Source: Limnobacter olei (GTDB lineage Bacteria > Pseudomonadota > Gammaproteobacteria > Burkholderiales > Burkholderiaceae_B). Taken from it: DNA of 64,000 bases. Within the stretch, counting starts at the first letter, position 1, and every line of letters begins with the position of its first letter. The notes under the pieces were generated by a model, which was given only the letters and a program-made list of their open reading frames with translations, was not told the DNA's origin and did not search any database. The stretch spans positions 62,001 through 126,000 of the forward strand of contig NZ_JARFJD010000017.1 in assembly GCF_029087225.1 (NCBI RefSeq), in the 5' to 3' direction. Shown piece after piece: positions 55,121-62,601 of this stretch. A program made the position numbers and the translations under genes.

Positions 55121-55915
55121 TTGGAAACGATACACATTGCCGACTGGAACGAATTTGTTGCCCTGAGCACCGAGTGTGATGGTTGGGCATTTCGGGGATT
55201 GCAAGATGCAGATTGGCCTTTGCTGAGTTCCCTGTCGCGTTACCTTCAGAATTACGTGCCTGATAAATCCTCTTGGCGTTTGCGCGAAGAACGTGCCTTT
55301 CGAATTTTTCGTCGCAAGGCGCACAACTATTTGCCCGATGCCAGTGTGCTCGATGACGACATTCGCTGCCTTGCCTTGATGCAGCACCACGGCGCACCCA
55401 CCCGCATGCTCGACTTCACGAAGTCGCCTTTTGTGGCTGCGTTTTTTGCGCTGGAAAGAGCGGTTAAAAACTCGGCCGTGTTTGCATTGGACACACCACG
55501 GTTGTGGATGGCCACGCCGATCAACAACGCCACTCTTCACCGCGACATGATAGACCCGCGTATTCCGGGCAATTTTGAGCGTTACTTTGCAACCAATGCC
55601 AATGACATTATGTGGGTGGGCGAACCCGACCAGATGGATCGGCGGCTGGTGGCGCAATCAGGCACCTTTGTGGTGCCGGGTGTGTTGGACAAACCGATTG
55701 ATGAAATTATTCAACAGTACGAGACCGGCCCCGCGATGATCCGCAAGTTCATTTTGCCGGCCAGCATTCGAAAAGAGGCCATGTTGGCCCTGTACCGAAT
55801 GAACATTACGCACGCCACTTTGTTTCCCGACCTCGACGGGCTTTCACGCTCCATTTCCTATGAGCTTGAAATTACCTGGCCCGGGCATGCCATGGCAGCC
55901 AAAAACGCGCTTTAA
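55121..55915 (+). CDS. FRG-domain protein
   Basis: A 264-residue protein with the FRG domain, named for a conserved Phe-Arg-Gly seen here as WAFRGLQDADWPLLSSLSR near residues 23-41. Further conserved blocks are ALMQHHGAPTRMLDFTKSPFVAAFFAL and a His-rich C-terminal region. Related domains share a fold with ADP-ribosyl-type catalytic sites in some analyses, but the function here is not established. The start is TTG with AAGGGG seven bases before it. It lies 17 bases after ppc but is unlikely to have a central metabolic role. It appears alone in its strand before a convergent antiporter. Confidence 0.7.
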   Translation: METIHIADWNEFVALSTECDGWAFRGLQDADWPLLSSLSRYLQNYVPDKSSWRLREERAFRIFRRKAHNYLPDASVLDDDIRCLALMQHHGAPTRMLDFTKSPFVAAFFALERAVKNSAVFALDTPRLWMATPINNATLHRDMIDPRIPGNFERYFATNANDIMWVGEPDQMDRRLVAQSGTFVVPGVLDKPIDEIIQQYETGPAMIRKFILPASIRKEAMLALYRMNITHATLFPDLDGLSRSISYELEITWPGHAMAAKNAL

Positions 55916-55942
55916 GCAACCCTGTGCGAGTTGTTGAAGGGC

Positions 55943-57163
55943 TCAGCTTCGGCTTTCCTGGCGGTATTCTTCAAGCTTGTTGCCCCGGTACACCTGTTTG
56001 AAGAAAATAGGTGTCAGGAAGGTGGTGACAATGCCCATTAACACCAAGGTTGAGAACATGGTGGGGCCAATAAAGCCGTTCTGGTAAGCAATGCCGGCCA
56101 CCACCAACTCCATCACGCCACGGCCGTTGAGTACTGCGCCCAAACCCAATGATTCGCGGTGGTCCATGCCCACCATCAAACCCCCCAGCCAGCCTGCAAA
56201 CAATTTGGTAACAATCGACACCAAAATAACCACCAGCGGGAAGTTCCATTCAGTCAGGCTGATGAGTTGCAATTCGAGCCCCAGATACGCGAAGAAAATT
56301 GGGCCCAGAAAACCATTGGTGATCGACCCCAGCGTGCCTTGCAGGTCTTTGTAGCGCGAGGCGATGAAGTGTTTCTTGTCGAGAAACAGCGCTCCAAAAA
56401 ATGCACCAATCACAAAGTGAAAACCCAGGGCCTCGCTGATGGTGCCAAACACCAGCACAAACACAATCACAATACCGAACAAGGCTTCAGGACCAAATAT
56501 TTTGATCATGGATTCTGGCAAGGCCTGCACATTCACGTTGCGTTTTTCAAGCCAGTTCAGCAATTGGTTCAGCCCCACCACCACCAGGCCCATGGCCATC
56601 AGTTTCAGGGTGGCTATGCCCACGGCCACGCTGGCGTCGCCCAGGGTGAGTGTTTCAGGCAGGTTTAGCACAATGCCCAGAATAAACAGCGCAGCCACGT
56701 CGTTGACCACAGCAGTGGCCAGTGAAAACTTGGCAATGGGGGTGTGCAAAATGCCGAGGCTGTCCATCAACTTCACGGCCACCGGCAGTGCGGTAATCGA
56801 AATACACAGGCCCAGAAAAATCATGCGCATGATGTCCTGACCAAATGCTGCCGCAACCAACACACCACCACCGAATGGAATAAAAAAGCTGATGGCCGCC
56901 AGCATCAGTCCGCGGCCTTTCATGGCACTCACAATGTCGGAAAAGCGCATTTCGAGGCCAGCGTTCAGAATGATCAGGAACACAGCGAGCTCGGTTACAC
57001 CCGCCAGCGCTTTGTTGGGTTCAATCAAACCCAGAATGGCAGGGCCCAGCAACACACCAGCCAGAATTTCACCGATGAGCTCGGGCTGGTTGTAGCGTGC
57101 AAACAGGCGGCCGAACAAGCGGGCAACCACAATAAGCAATAGCAAGCTGGACAGCAGTGACAT
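55943..57163 (-). CDS. Cation:proton antiporter, CPA2/Kef-like family
   Basis: A 406-residue membrane protein with about 11-12 helices, matching the CPA2 superfamily (KefB/NapA-type Na+/H+ or K+/H+ exchangers). The core shows the discontinuous-helix region with GEILAGVLLGPAILG and the SLATAVVNDVAALFILG segment, whose Asn-Asp pair is typical of this group. There is no C-terminal RCK/TrkA domain, so nucleotide regulation as in KefC is unlikely. The gene is monocistronic. Its ion could be Na+ or K+; it may complement the nearby Trk K+ system in pH or ion balance. Confidence 0.85.
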   Translation of the reverse strand: MSLLSSLLLLIVVARLFGRLFARYNQPELIGEILAGVLLGPAILGLIEPNKALAGVTELAVFLIILNAGLEMRFSDIVSAMKGRGLMLAAISFFIPFGGGVLVAAAFGQDIMRMIFLGLCISITALPVAVKLMDSLGILHTPIAKFSLATAVVNDVAALFILGIVLNLPETLTLGDASVAVGIATLKLMAMGLVVVGLNQLLNWLEKRNVNVQALPESMIKIFGPEALFGIVIVFVLVFGTISEALGFHFVIGAFFGALFLDKKHFIASRYKDLQGTLGSITNGFLGPIFFAYLGLELQLISLTEWNFPLVVILVSIVTKLFAGWLGGLMVGMDHRESLGLGAVLNGRGVMELVVAGIAYQNGFIGPTMFSTLVLMGIVTTFLTPIFFKQVYRGNKLEEYRQESRS

Positions 57164-57275
57164 AGGGAAATTTACAGAAAGGTGGCGATTGAGTTTACCA
57201 CTGGCAAGCCCAGGGTTAACGCAGAGAACTCAATGTGGTCAAATGTGCTGTTTCAATCTTTTGATGTGGCGTTGT

Positions 57276-57818
57276 ATGTCCAATTCTGAAAAGCACCTGG
57301 AAGAAACCTGTATTGCCAGCACACGCGTGTTTGACGGGCATTTGATGAAAGTGAACCAGGACACGGTGCGCCTGCCCAATGGTGAACAATCGGTGCGCGA
57401 ATACACGGTGCACCCGGGCGCGGTGGCCATCATTCCCATTCTGGATGATGGTCGCTTTGTGATGGAGCGGCAATTTCGCTACCCTTTGCACCGCGTGTTT
57501 CTGGAATTTCCGGCTGGCAAAATTGATCCGGGTGAAGACCCAGTGGCCACGGCTCATCGGGAACTGCTGGAAGAAACCGGCTATGTGGCGCAAACGCTGG
57601 AATACATCACCACCATTCACCCGGTCATTTCCTATTCCACAGAAAAGATCGAGTTGTATGTGGCGCGTGGTTTAACCCTGCAAGAACGACAGCTGGACCA
57701 CAATGAGTTTCTGGATGTGGTGCTGGTTGAACCTGCCGAGTTGATGAGGCAAATCAAGGCAGGTGAAGTCAGTGATGTGAAAACGATTATTGGGGCGTTT
57801 TGGGTGGCACAAACCTGA
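57276..57818 (+). CDS. nudF: ADP-ribose pyrophosphatase, Nudix family
   Basis: A Nudix hydrolase of about 180 residues that cleaves ADP-ribose to AMP and ribose-5-phosphate. The Nudix box is GKIDPGEDPVATAHRELLEETGYV, which fits GX5EX7REUXEEXGU. The start at 57276 (MSNSEKHLEETC) is preferred over earlier in-frame Met codons, which would add a long Cys-rich leader lacking conservation. Its 3' end overlaps the next, convergent gene by 32 bases. Function is well supported by the box and neighbouring residues, while the exact substrate preference is inferred. Confidence 0.88.
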   Translation: MSNSEKHLEETCIASTRVFDGHLMKVNQDTVRLPNGEQSVREYTVHPGAVAIIPILDDGRFVMERQFRYPLHRVFLEFPAGKIDPGEDPVATAHRELLEETGYVAQTLEYITTIHPVISYSTEKIELYVARGLTLQERQLDHNEFLDVVLVEPAELMRQIKAGEVSDVKTIIGAFWVAQT

Positions 57819-58398
57819 AGTCGCACAGTGGGTGCGCTTGTGCAATGGTTTGGACGCGTTGCAATTGCAAACCCCACTGCGCAGCCATTTGGTGGTCCAG
57901 GCTGCATGCGGCTTGGCGGGTTAGTTCAGGCACGCCCTGCTGTTTAAAGTAATTGGCCAGCGGGCAAACAGTGACATCAAAGGCCACCGCACCGTTGGTG
58001 GGGTGCACTGTGCGTGCAAACGGTTTGGTGAACATCACCTTGAACATGAGGTTGGTCAACCACCGTGCGCGCACCAGTGCTTTTGCGCTGCGCAGGCGAG
58101 ACAGCTTGAAACCCAATTCAATCGGCGGACCAAACAACTGCCAGTTGATGGTTTCAATCAACTGGCCTGCTTCGGTGCGGGGCATTCCCTCTTCGAGTGC
58201 TGCGCGGTACAAGGCCACATCCCATTCCATGTAGCGAATGATCAGGCCCAAGCCCAACGAATGTGGCGGGCGTGTGTGCTGAATACCTTGTTGAATGCGC
58301 TGCGCAGTTTGCCACAGTTGCGCGGTGACAACTGGTTTGACCTGCCTGCCAAAAGCATGGTTTGGCAAGTAAAACCGCAGCGCAGCCAGCAGGTTCAT
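57787..58398 (-). CDS. L-2-amino-thiazoline-4-carboxylate hydrolase-like protein
   Basis: A 203-residue protein that resembles the ATC hydrolase family, in which the enzyme opens a thiazoline ring during L-cysteine formation from ATC. The family-like segment is FDVTVCPLANYFKQQGVPEL, then CSLDHQMA, with the Cys/Asp pattern of the family. The N-terminal part includes LIIRYMEWDVALYRAALEEG. The role here is uncertain; related proteins of unknown function exist. It follows the glyoxalase-like gene on the same strand and overlaps nudF convergently by 32 bases. Confidence 0.65.
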   Translation of the reverse strand: MNLLAALRFYLPNHAFGRQVKPVVTAQLWQTAQRIQQGIQHTRPPHSLGLGLIIRYMEWDVALYRAALEEGMPRTEAGQLIETINWQLFGPPIELGFKLSRLRSAKALVRARWLTNLMFKVMFTKPFARTVHPTNGAVAFDVTVCPLANYFKQQGVPELTRQAACSLDHQMAAQWGLQLQRVQTIAQAHPLCDFRFVPPKTPQ

Positions 58399-58407
58399 GG
58401 CAATGCC

Positions 58408-59052
58408 TTAAAACTGTAGGTCGCGCACATACGGGTTGCTTCGGCGTTCCTGACCAAAGCTGCCTTCTGGCCCGTGGCCTGGAATAAACACGGTGTCGTT
58501 GCCCATGGGCCACAAGCGGTTGCGAATGCTGTCGATCAGGGTTTCATGGTCGCCACCGGGAAAGTCCGTGCGGCCCATGCTGCCTACAAACAGCACATCG
58601 CCCACAAACGCACGTTTGGCTTCCTCCGAGTGAAACACCACGTGGCCCGGTGTGTGGCCCGGGCAGTGGCGCACATTCAGGGTGCAATTGCCAATTTGAA
58701 CTGTGTCGCCATCGGCCAGCCAACGGTTGGGTGTGAAAGGCTTACTCAAGGGAAAGTTGAACATGCGGCTTTGGTCGGCCAGTCGGTCGATCCAGAACTG
58801 ATCGCCCTGGTGTGGGCCGATGATGGGCAAGTTGAGTTGCTCTGCAAGTTCTGCCACCCCACCCGCGTGGTCAATGTGCGCGTGGGTCAGCCAGATTGCT
58901 TGCAGTTCAAGATTGCGATCGGCAACAGCCTTCTTGAGTTTGTTCAAATCGCCACCGGGGTCGATGATCGCTGCCTTGTTGGTTTCACTGCACCACACGA
59001 GGGAACAATTTTGTGCAAAGGGTGTAACAGGAATGGTGTGGTAGCGAAGCAT
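58408..59052 (-). CDS. Glyoxalase II-like metallo-beta-lactamase-fold hydrolase (YcbL type)
   Basis: A 214-residue single-domain metallo-beta-lactamase-fold hydrolase resembling YcbL/glyoxalase II. The zinc-binding motif THAHIDHAGG (HxHxDH) is near residues 55-64. The later ligands are in GHTPGHVVFH and FIPGHGP. Such enzymes hydrolyse thioesters of glutathione such as S-lactoylglutathione. The start at 59052 (MLRYHTIPVTPFAQNC) matches relatives. The upstream in-frame ATG at 59124 would add an unusual leader. It is followed by the ATC-hydrolase-like gene 9 bases later on the same strand, likely co-transcribed. Confidence 0.85.
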   Translation of the reverse strand: MLRYHTIPVTPFAQNCSLVWCSETNKAAIIDPGGDLNKLKKAVADRNLELQAIWLTHAHIDHAGGVAELAEQLNLPIIGPHQGDQFWIDRLADQSRMFNFPLSKPFTPNRWLADGDTVQIGNCTLNVRHCPGHTPGHVVFHSEEAKRAFVGDVLFVGSMGRTDFPGGDHETLIDSIRNRLWPMGNDTVFIPGHGPEGSFGQERRSNPYVRDLQF

Positions 59053-59153
59053 GTTGAGTGTGGGTGAATACAGTGGAGATATAGTAGTGAAATTGTGGTG
59101 TTGATTCAAATTAACCCGGTTCAATTGACCAATAAAAAGGGGGGTTCGAGTTT

Positions 59154-59483
59154 ATGGGAACAGCGGCATATCGCAGATTTCTGGTGGTACTGGCTGTGGC
59201 ATTCGCCGTGGCATTTGCCTTGGTGTGCATTCCGCCGTTCATCGACAACCCAGACATTGTGGGTGCGTTTGCGGGTGGTTTTGTGAACCCCTATGCCTCG
59301 GGTTATGCCATGGACATTTTCTTCACCTGGGCCGTGTTGGCGGTGTGGGTGATGTACGAGGCGAAAGTGAAGGGCATTCGCCACGGTTGGGTGGCATTGC
59401 TGCTGGGCGTGGTGCCCGGTGTTGCCACCGGGTTTGCAGTGTACCTGTTGATTCGTTTGAATCAGGAACAGGCAGCCGCTTGA
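59154..59483 (+). CDS. DUF2834 membrane protein
   Basis: A 109-residue protein with about three transmembrane helices (near 8-30, 48-70 and 78-100) fitting the DUF2834 family of small bacterial membrane proteins of unknown function. The PYASGYAMDIFFTWAVLAVW segment is hydrophobic with a buried Asp. The ATG has an AGGGGGG site eight bases upstream. It is convergent with the alternative oxidase gene, whose stop lies two bases after its own, so the two ends are tightly packed. Confidence 0.72.
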   Translation: MGTAAYRRFLVVLAVAFAVAFALVCIPPFIDNPDIVGAFAGGFVNPYASGYAMDIFFTWAVLAVWVMYEAKVKGIRHGWVALLLGVVPGVATGFAVYLLIRLNQEQAAA

Positions 59484-59485
59484 AA

Positions 59486-60100
59486 TTACACCGCTAGCGG
59501 ATGATCGGCCATGTCGTGATTCACATCAGCATGGCCTTGTTCATCTTTGCGCACCGCGATGACTACATCGCGTAGCTTGGCATCGGCGGGCAGCTTGTAA
59601 TAGTCGATTGCAATTTTTGGTGCTGTGATGTTTTCAATTCGGCCCGCATCAATTTCAGCCAGGTAGTCGGTGTAGCTAACCACGGCCTGGTTTTCGAAGT
59701 AGCCCACCATGCGGTGCGCAGTTTTCGGGAAGAACACATACAGCACGAAATAGAAGTGCCAAAAAACCAGTTGTGCAAACAACACCAACATGCGCTCGCC
59801 CACACTGGGTTTCGCAATTTCAATAAAAATCATCAAATGCATGCGTTCGTTTTCCGCTTCTTCAAGCAGGGTTCGAATGGTGGGGCCATAGCCGGTTTTC
59901 ATTTTCCGCAAGCTTTTCAGGTGGATCCACATGCCAGCCACCATGCCGGGTACACCTGCCACGGTTTCCAGAATGACTGCCCGGTGTCCATAGCGTTTGG
60001 CAAAGAAAGTGTCGGCAAACCAGCGAAAAAACATGGTCAGCGATTTTGCGAACTTGTCAGAGAAGTCTTTGGGGGTGGGTTCTTGAGGGATTGCTTCCAT
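59486..60100 (-). CDS. aox: Alternative oxidase (AOX), cyanide-insensitive quinol oxidase
   Basis: A 204-residue di-iron quinol oxidase that reduces O2 to water without pumping protons and resists cyanide and nitric oxide. All six expected iron ligands are readable: Glu45 (AVILETVAG), Glu85 and His88 (ENERMHL), Glu136 (YFENQAV), Glu187 and His190 (DEQGHADVNH). The MVAGMWIHLKSLR segment between the first two is also family-specific. Its short length suits bacterial AOX. A good AGGAAG ribosome site precedes the ATG. It would bypass the proton-pumping oxidases, useful under NO or cyanide stress. It is a lone gene with no linked regulator. Confidence 0.93.
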   Translation of the reverse strand: MEAIPQEPTPKDFSDKFAKSLTMFFRWFADTFFAKRYGHRAVILETVAGVPGMVAGMWIHLKSLRKMKTGYGPTIRTLLEEAENERMHLMIFIEIAKPSVGERMLVLFAQLVFWHFYFVLYVFFPKTAHRMVGYFENQAVVSYTDYLAEIDAGRIENITAPKIAIDYYKLPADAKLRDVVIAVRKDEQGHADVNHDMADHPLAV

Positions 60101-60208
60101 GGGCGCTACTTCCTGAGGTGAGGTGACAACTTTTTTATTTATTTTGTGAATTAGTCTACGCCGATCGGTGTGTGGGGGCTAGTCGAGCAAACTAAACCAG
60201 ATTTGTAC

Positions 60209-60236
60209 TTGATAATTATGCTGTATTTGCTATTAT
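60209..60236 (+). promoter_or_regulatory. Candidate promoter for hipBA
   Basis: TTGATA (60209-60214) and TATTAT (60231-60236) are separated by 16 bases, a good sigma-70 arrangement, about 120 bases before hipB. The -10 overlaps ATTTGCTAT (60225-60233), whose reverse complement ATAGCAAAT is at 60351-60359 at the hipB start, so it may also be an operator half-site. Confidence 0.4.
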
Positions 60237-60357
60237 AAGTGTCGACGAAGAAATGCTTAACTTTGTATTGATAGCCAATTTTCGACCCAAAAAAGCTTCG
60301 CTATAAATATTCAGTACAGCGTTATTTGTTGACAAAATCACTGGAGAAATATAGCAA

Positions 60358-60657
60358 ATGCAGCATATTTTTACTTCATTGCCAGAACTGGGCTTGGAAG
60401 TAGCCCGCTTACGTCGGGATAAGGGAATGACCCAAAAAGAGTTGGGCAAACTGGCGGGTATGGGGCAATCCACTTTGGCTCGATTTGAAACAGGCCAGGT
60501 CGCCGAGTTCGGCTCGCGCAAGCTACTTCGTTTGCTGGAAGTGCTGGGGCACGGGGTTCTAATTGCTTCCGTACGCACCGAGTTCACCCTAGATGATGCG
60601 CTGGCACAACGGCAGCAAGAAACCGCCCAACCGGTTGGCGCATGGCGGCCACGTTGA
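60358..60657 (+). CDS. HipB-type antitoxin, XRE helix-turn-helix
   Basis: A 99-residue DNA-binding antitoxin. The helix-turn-helix runs from about residue 12 to 62: LGLEVARLRRDKGMTQKELGKLAGMGQSTLARFE is visible in two parts, RDKGMTQKELGKLAGMGQ and STLARFETG. It would bind its own operator and neutralise the HipA-like kinase encoded next. The ATG follows GGAG 11 bases upstream. The gene after it starts 10 bases later. The protein ends with GAWRPR, and no other domain is present. Assignment rests on the HTH and the partner, so is fairly secure. Confidence 0.85.
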   Translation: MQHIFTSLPELGLEVARLRRDKGMTQKELGKLAGMGQSTLARFETGQVAEFGSRKLLRLLEVLGHGVLIASVRTEFTLDDALAQRQQETAQPVGAWRPR

Positions 60658-60667
60658 AGGGGCAACC

Positions 60668-61984
60668 ATGAAGCTGACGGTGTTTGTACATGACCAACCC
60701 GTGGCCACGCTGGATTCTCCGGATAACTTCAAGCATGTGCTGACGTACTACCCGGATGCACCTCAGGAACTGTTCGCCTCTTTGTTGATGCCGGTTCGTA
60801 CTGAGTCGTACTCCTATCCAGAGTTGCATCCACTGTTTCGCATGAATCTTCCAGAAGGATTCTTGCTGAGCACCCTGCAAGAGCAACTGGGCCCACATGT
60901 TGGCGCGTCTGCGCTGAATCTGCTTTCGGTTGTGGGGCGTAACGTGATTGGCCGAGTGAAGGTGGCTCCTGTTGGGGCCAACCCGAAGACACCGCCATTG
61001 GCATTTGAACTCAAAGATATTTTGCGTGGCGATAACTCAGAAGAAGCGTTTGTTTCCCTGGTGTGGCGCTTTGCCGCATCGGGAGTGAGCGGGGTTGTAC
61101 CCAAATTCCTTACACCAAACACCATAGGCGAAGCGAAAAGGGGCACGCTGGCAACAGAACGCTACATTGTGAAAGGAACAACGGCGCGCTTACCGGGCAT
61201 TGCCTTGAATGAACACTTTTGCATGAAGGTTGCAGACCGCGCTTTTGGGTACGCCGCGAAGACCGAAGTTTCTGATGATGGGCAGGCCCTTGTGGTGCAC
61301 CGTTTTGACTACCTTGAAGGAAGCGACACCCGGCTTGGTATGGAAGACCTTTGCAGCTTGCTCACACTACGCCCGGAGCAGAAGTATGAGTCGACTTGGG
61401 AAAGGGTGGCCAAACGCATCAAAGACGTTACTGTACCCGCAGGCCAGCCACTCGCCCTTTCCCATTTGGGTAACCAACTGTTGCTAAGCTACGCCCTGCG
61501 CAACGCCGATTGCCACACCAAAAACATTGCTTTGCTGTACCAGAACCGAGACGATGTAAGGCTTGCGCCGGTGTACGACATGCTGACCATTACGGTTTAT
61601 GAGGACTATTGCAAGAATCCCCCTGCGATGTCTGTGAATGGGCGCAGCACCTGGTCTCCTGGTAAGTCATTGGAGCTCTTTTTGCAGACATCTTGTGGCA
61701 TCGGCGCGCAGGAGACCCGCACGCGAGTGGAGCGTATTTGCGAGGCCATGGTGGATATATCGCCCGAGCTTGTGCAAGCTGCTCGCAACTATCCCTGCTT
61801 CGAGCTTATTGGGCCGCGTATGTTGCACACATGGAACGAAGGGATGAACAGTTTGCGCTTGAAAAAGTCGTGGAGCCTGCCTTCACTGACGGACAAAATT
61901 ACGCAAGCGGGTTGGGCTGATGTTGCTTCGCCTAAAGCTGTTGCGACACCCAAAATTGGGCGGTCGCAACTGCCGCGCATGTAA
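60668..61984 (+). CDS. HipA-like Ser/Thr kinase toxin
   Basis: A 438-residue protein of the HipA family. In E. coli HipA phosphorylates glutamyl-tRNA synthetase and causes persistence. Visible parts are an N-terminal HipA-coupling domain (about 1-100), the phosphate loop GVSGVVPKF (139-147), the ATP-binding Lys in YIVKG (169), the catalytic NADCHTKN (279-286; Asp281, Asn286) and the metal-binding Asp in PVYDMLT (304). The usual HGDxHxKN pattern is therefore altered slightly. The start at 60668 follows AAGGGGCAACC; an upstream ATG at 60593 lies inside hipB. The family assignment is strong; the actual target is unknown. Confidence 0.88.
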   Translation: MKLTVFVHDQPVATLDSPDNFKHVLTYYPDAPQELFASLLMPVRTESYSYPELHPLFRMNLPEGFLLSTLQEQLGPHVGASALNLLSVVGRNVIGRVKVAPVGANPKTPPLAFELKDILRGDNSEEAFVSLVWRFAASGVSGVVPKFLTPNTIGEAKRGTLATERYIVKGTTARLPGIALNEHFCMKVADRAFGYAAKTEVSDDGQALVVHRFDYLEGSDTRLGMEDLCSLLTLRPEQKYESTWERVAKRIKDVTVPAGQPLALSHLGNQLLLSYALRNADCHTKNIALLYQNRDDVRLAPVYDMLTITVYEDYCKNPPAMSVNGRSTWSPGKSLELFLQTSCGIGAQETRTRVERICEAMVDISPELVQAARNYPCFELIGPRMLHTWNEGMNSLRLKKSWSLPSLTDKITQAGWADVASPKAVATPKIGRSQLPRM

Positions 61985-62181
61985 AGATTCATTCGTGTGT
62001 GGCGTGGCTGAATATCAGCGTTTCTTTCGCCCTTTTACACTACTTAAATTAATAATTGTTGAGACTGTTTTTCGGCCATTACCGACCTTAAGCGGGAAAC
62101 CGCCACGGTCCGCTTAGCGGTGGTTCCCAGTCCTTAATCCCTGGCATCCACCAACGTCCACTTACCTTCGGCGCCCCTAAA
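61985..62181. repeat. Inverted-repeat-rich spacer between hipA and the ubiquitin-like operon
   Basis: No gene is visible in this 197-base gap between convergent genes. At 62089-62128 several overlapping inverted repeats occur: GCGG-gaaa-CCGC (62092-62103), CCGC-tta-GCGG (62110-62120), TAAGCGG / CCGCTTA (62089-62095 and 62110-62116), and GGGAAACCGC pairing with GCGGT..TTCCC (62094-62103 and 62117-62128). Further on, GGCGC and GCGCC flank 62169-62191 roughly. It may be a transcription terminator, a recombination site or a small RNA structure; no T run is present. Confidence 0.4.
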
Positions 62182-62601
62182 TTATGAGCGCCACCAGCCA
62201 ACAAAGGCTTGCCATAGCCTGCCGAAGACAGAAACCTGCTTAGCTTTTTGCCTGTTGATCGCGGCAATATATGCGGCTTTGTCTTTTTTATCCTCGGCTC
62301 GGACAGCCGCGATTTGCCCTGCCGTCAGCGCCCCAGCCCAGATGACTTGATTCCGTGTAATAAAGTAGTGGGACTTGCAGGCAAAACTCCAATTGCCGAT
62401 AGATGGAGAAAGCGAGACGGCCCCTTTCTCCTTGCGCATAGACCAGTCAGCCGGAGTCAAGGGAGTAATGACCTCTTCCCCGCAGCCGCAGCAACATTTG
62501 TGGGCAACTGTACCGAAGCGTTCACAAACATAAAGGACGCCGTCCTCCAAATGGTCCGGGATGTTATTAACATATTGAGGCGTGATGCTCGAAACCCTCA
62601 T
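62182..62601 (-). CDS. DUF6527 Cys-rich protein of a ubiquitin-like operon
   Basis: A 139-residue protein matching DUF6527, which accompanies multiubiquitin and ThiF genes. It has a tight Cys cluster (C36, C37, C38, C40 in HKCCCGCGEEV), a SLSPSIGNW segment, and CKSHYFI with C75 and His78, which looks like a zinc-binding fold. The C-terminal part is basic and Trp-rich (FVGWWRS). Its role is unknown; a treble-clef-like or E2/E3-like function has been proposed for related proteins but is not demonstrated here. It overlaps the upstream E1-like gene by 4 bases (ATGA), so the three genes form one operon. Confidence 0.8.
   Translation of the reverse strand: MRVSSITPQYVNNIPDHLEDGVLYVCERFGTVAHKCCCGCGEEVITPLTPADWSMRKEKGAVSLSPSIGNWSFACKSHYFITRNQVIWAGALTAGQIAAVRAEDKKDKAAYIAAINRQKAKQVSVFGRLWQAFVGWWRS

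Noticed and set aside
60216-60665. Minus-strand open frame of 149 codons over hipB
   Set aside because: It mirrors the hipB coding sequence and promoter; Ser/Arg/Cys-rich composition and no motif.
61920-62117. Small plus-strand open frame at the end of hipA
   Set aside because: It starts inside hipA, has no ribosome site, and runs through the inverted repeats.
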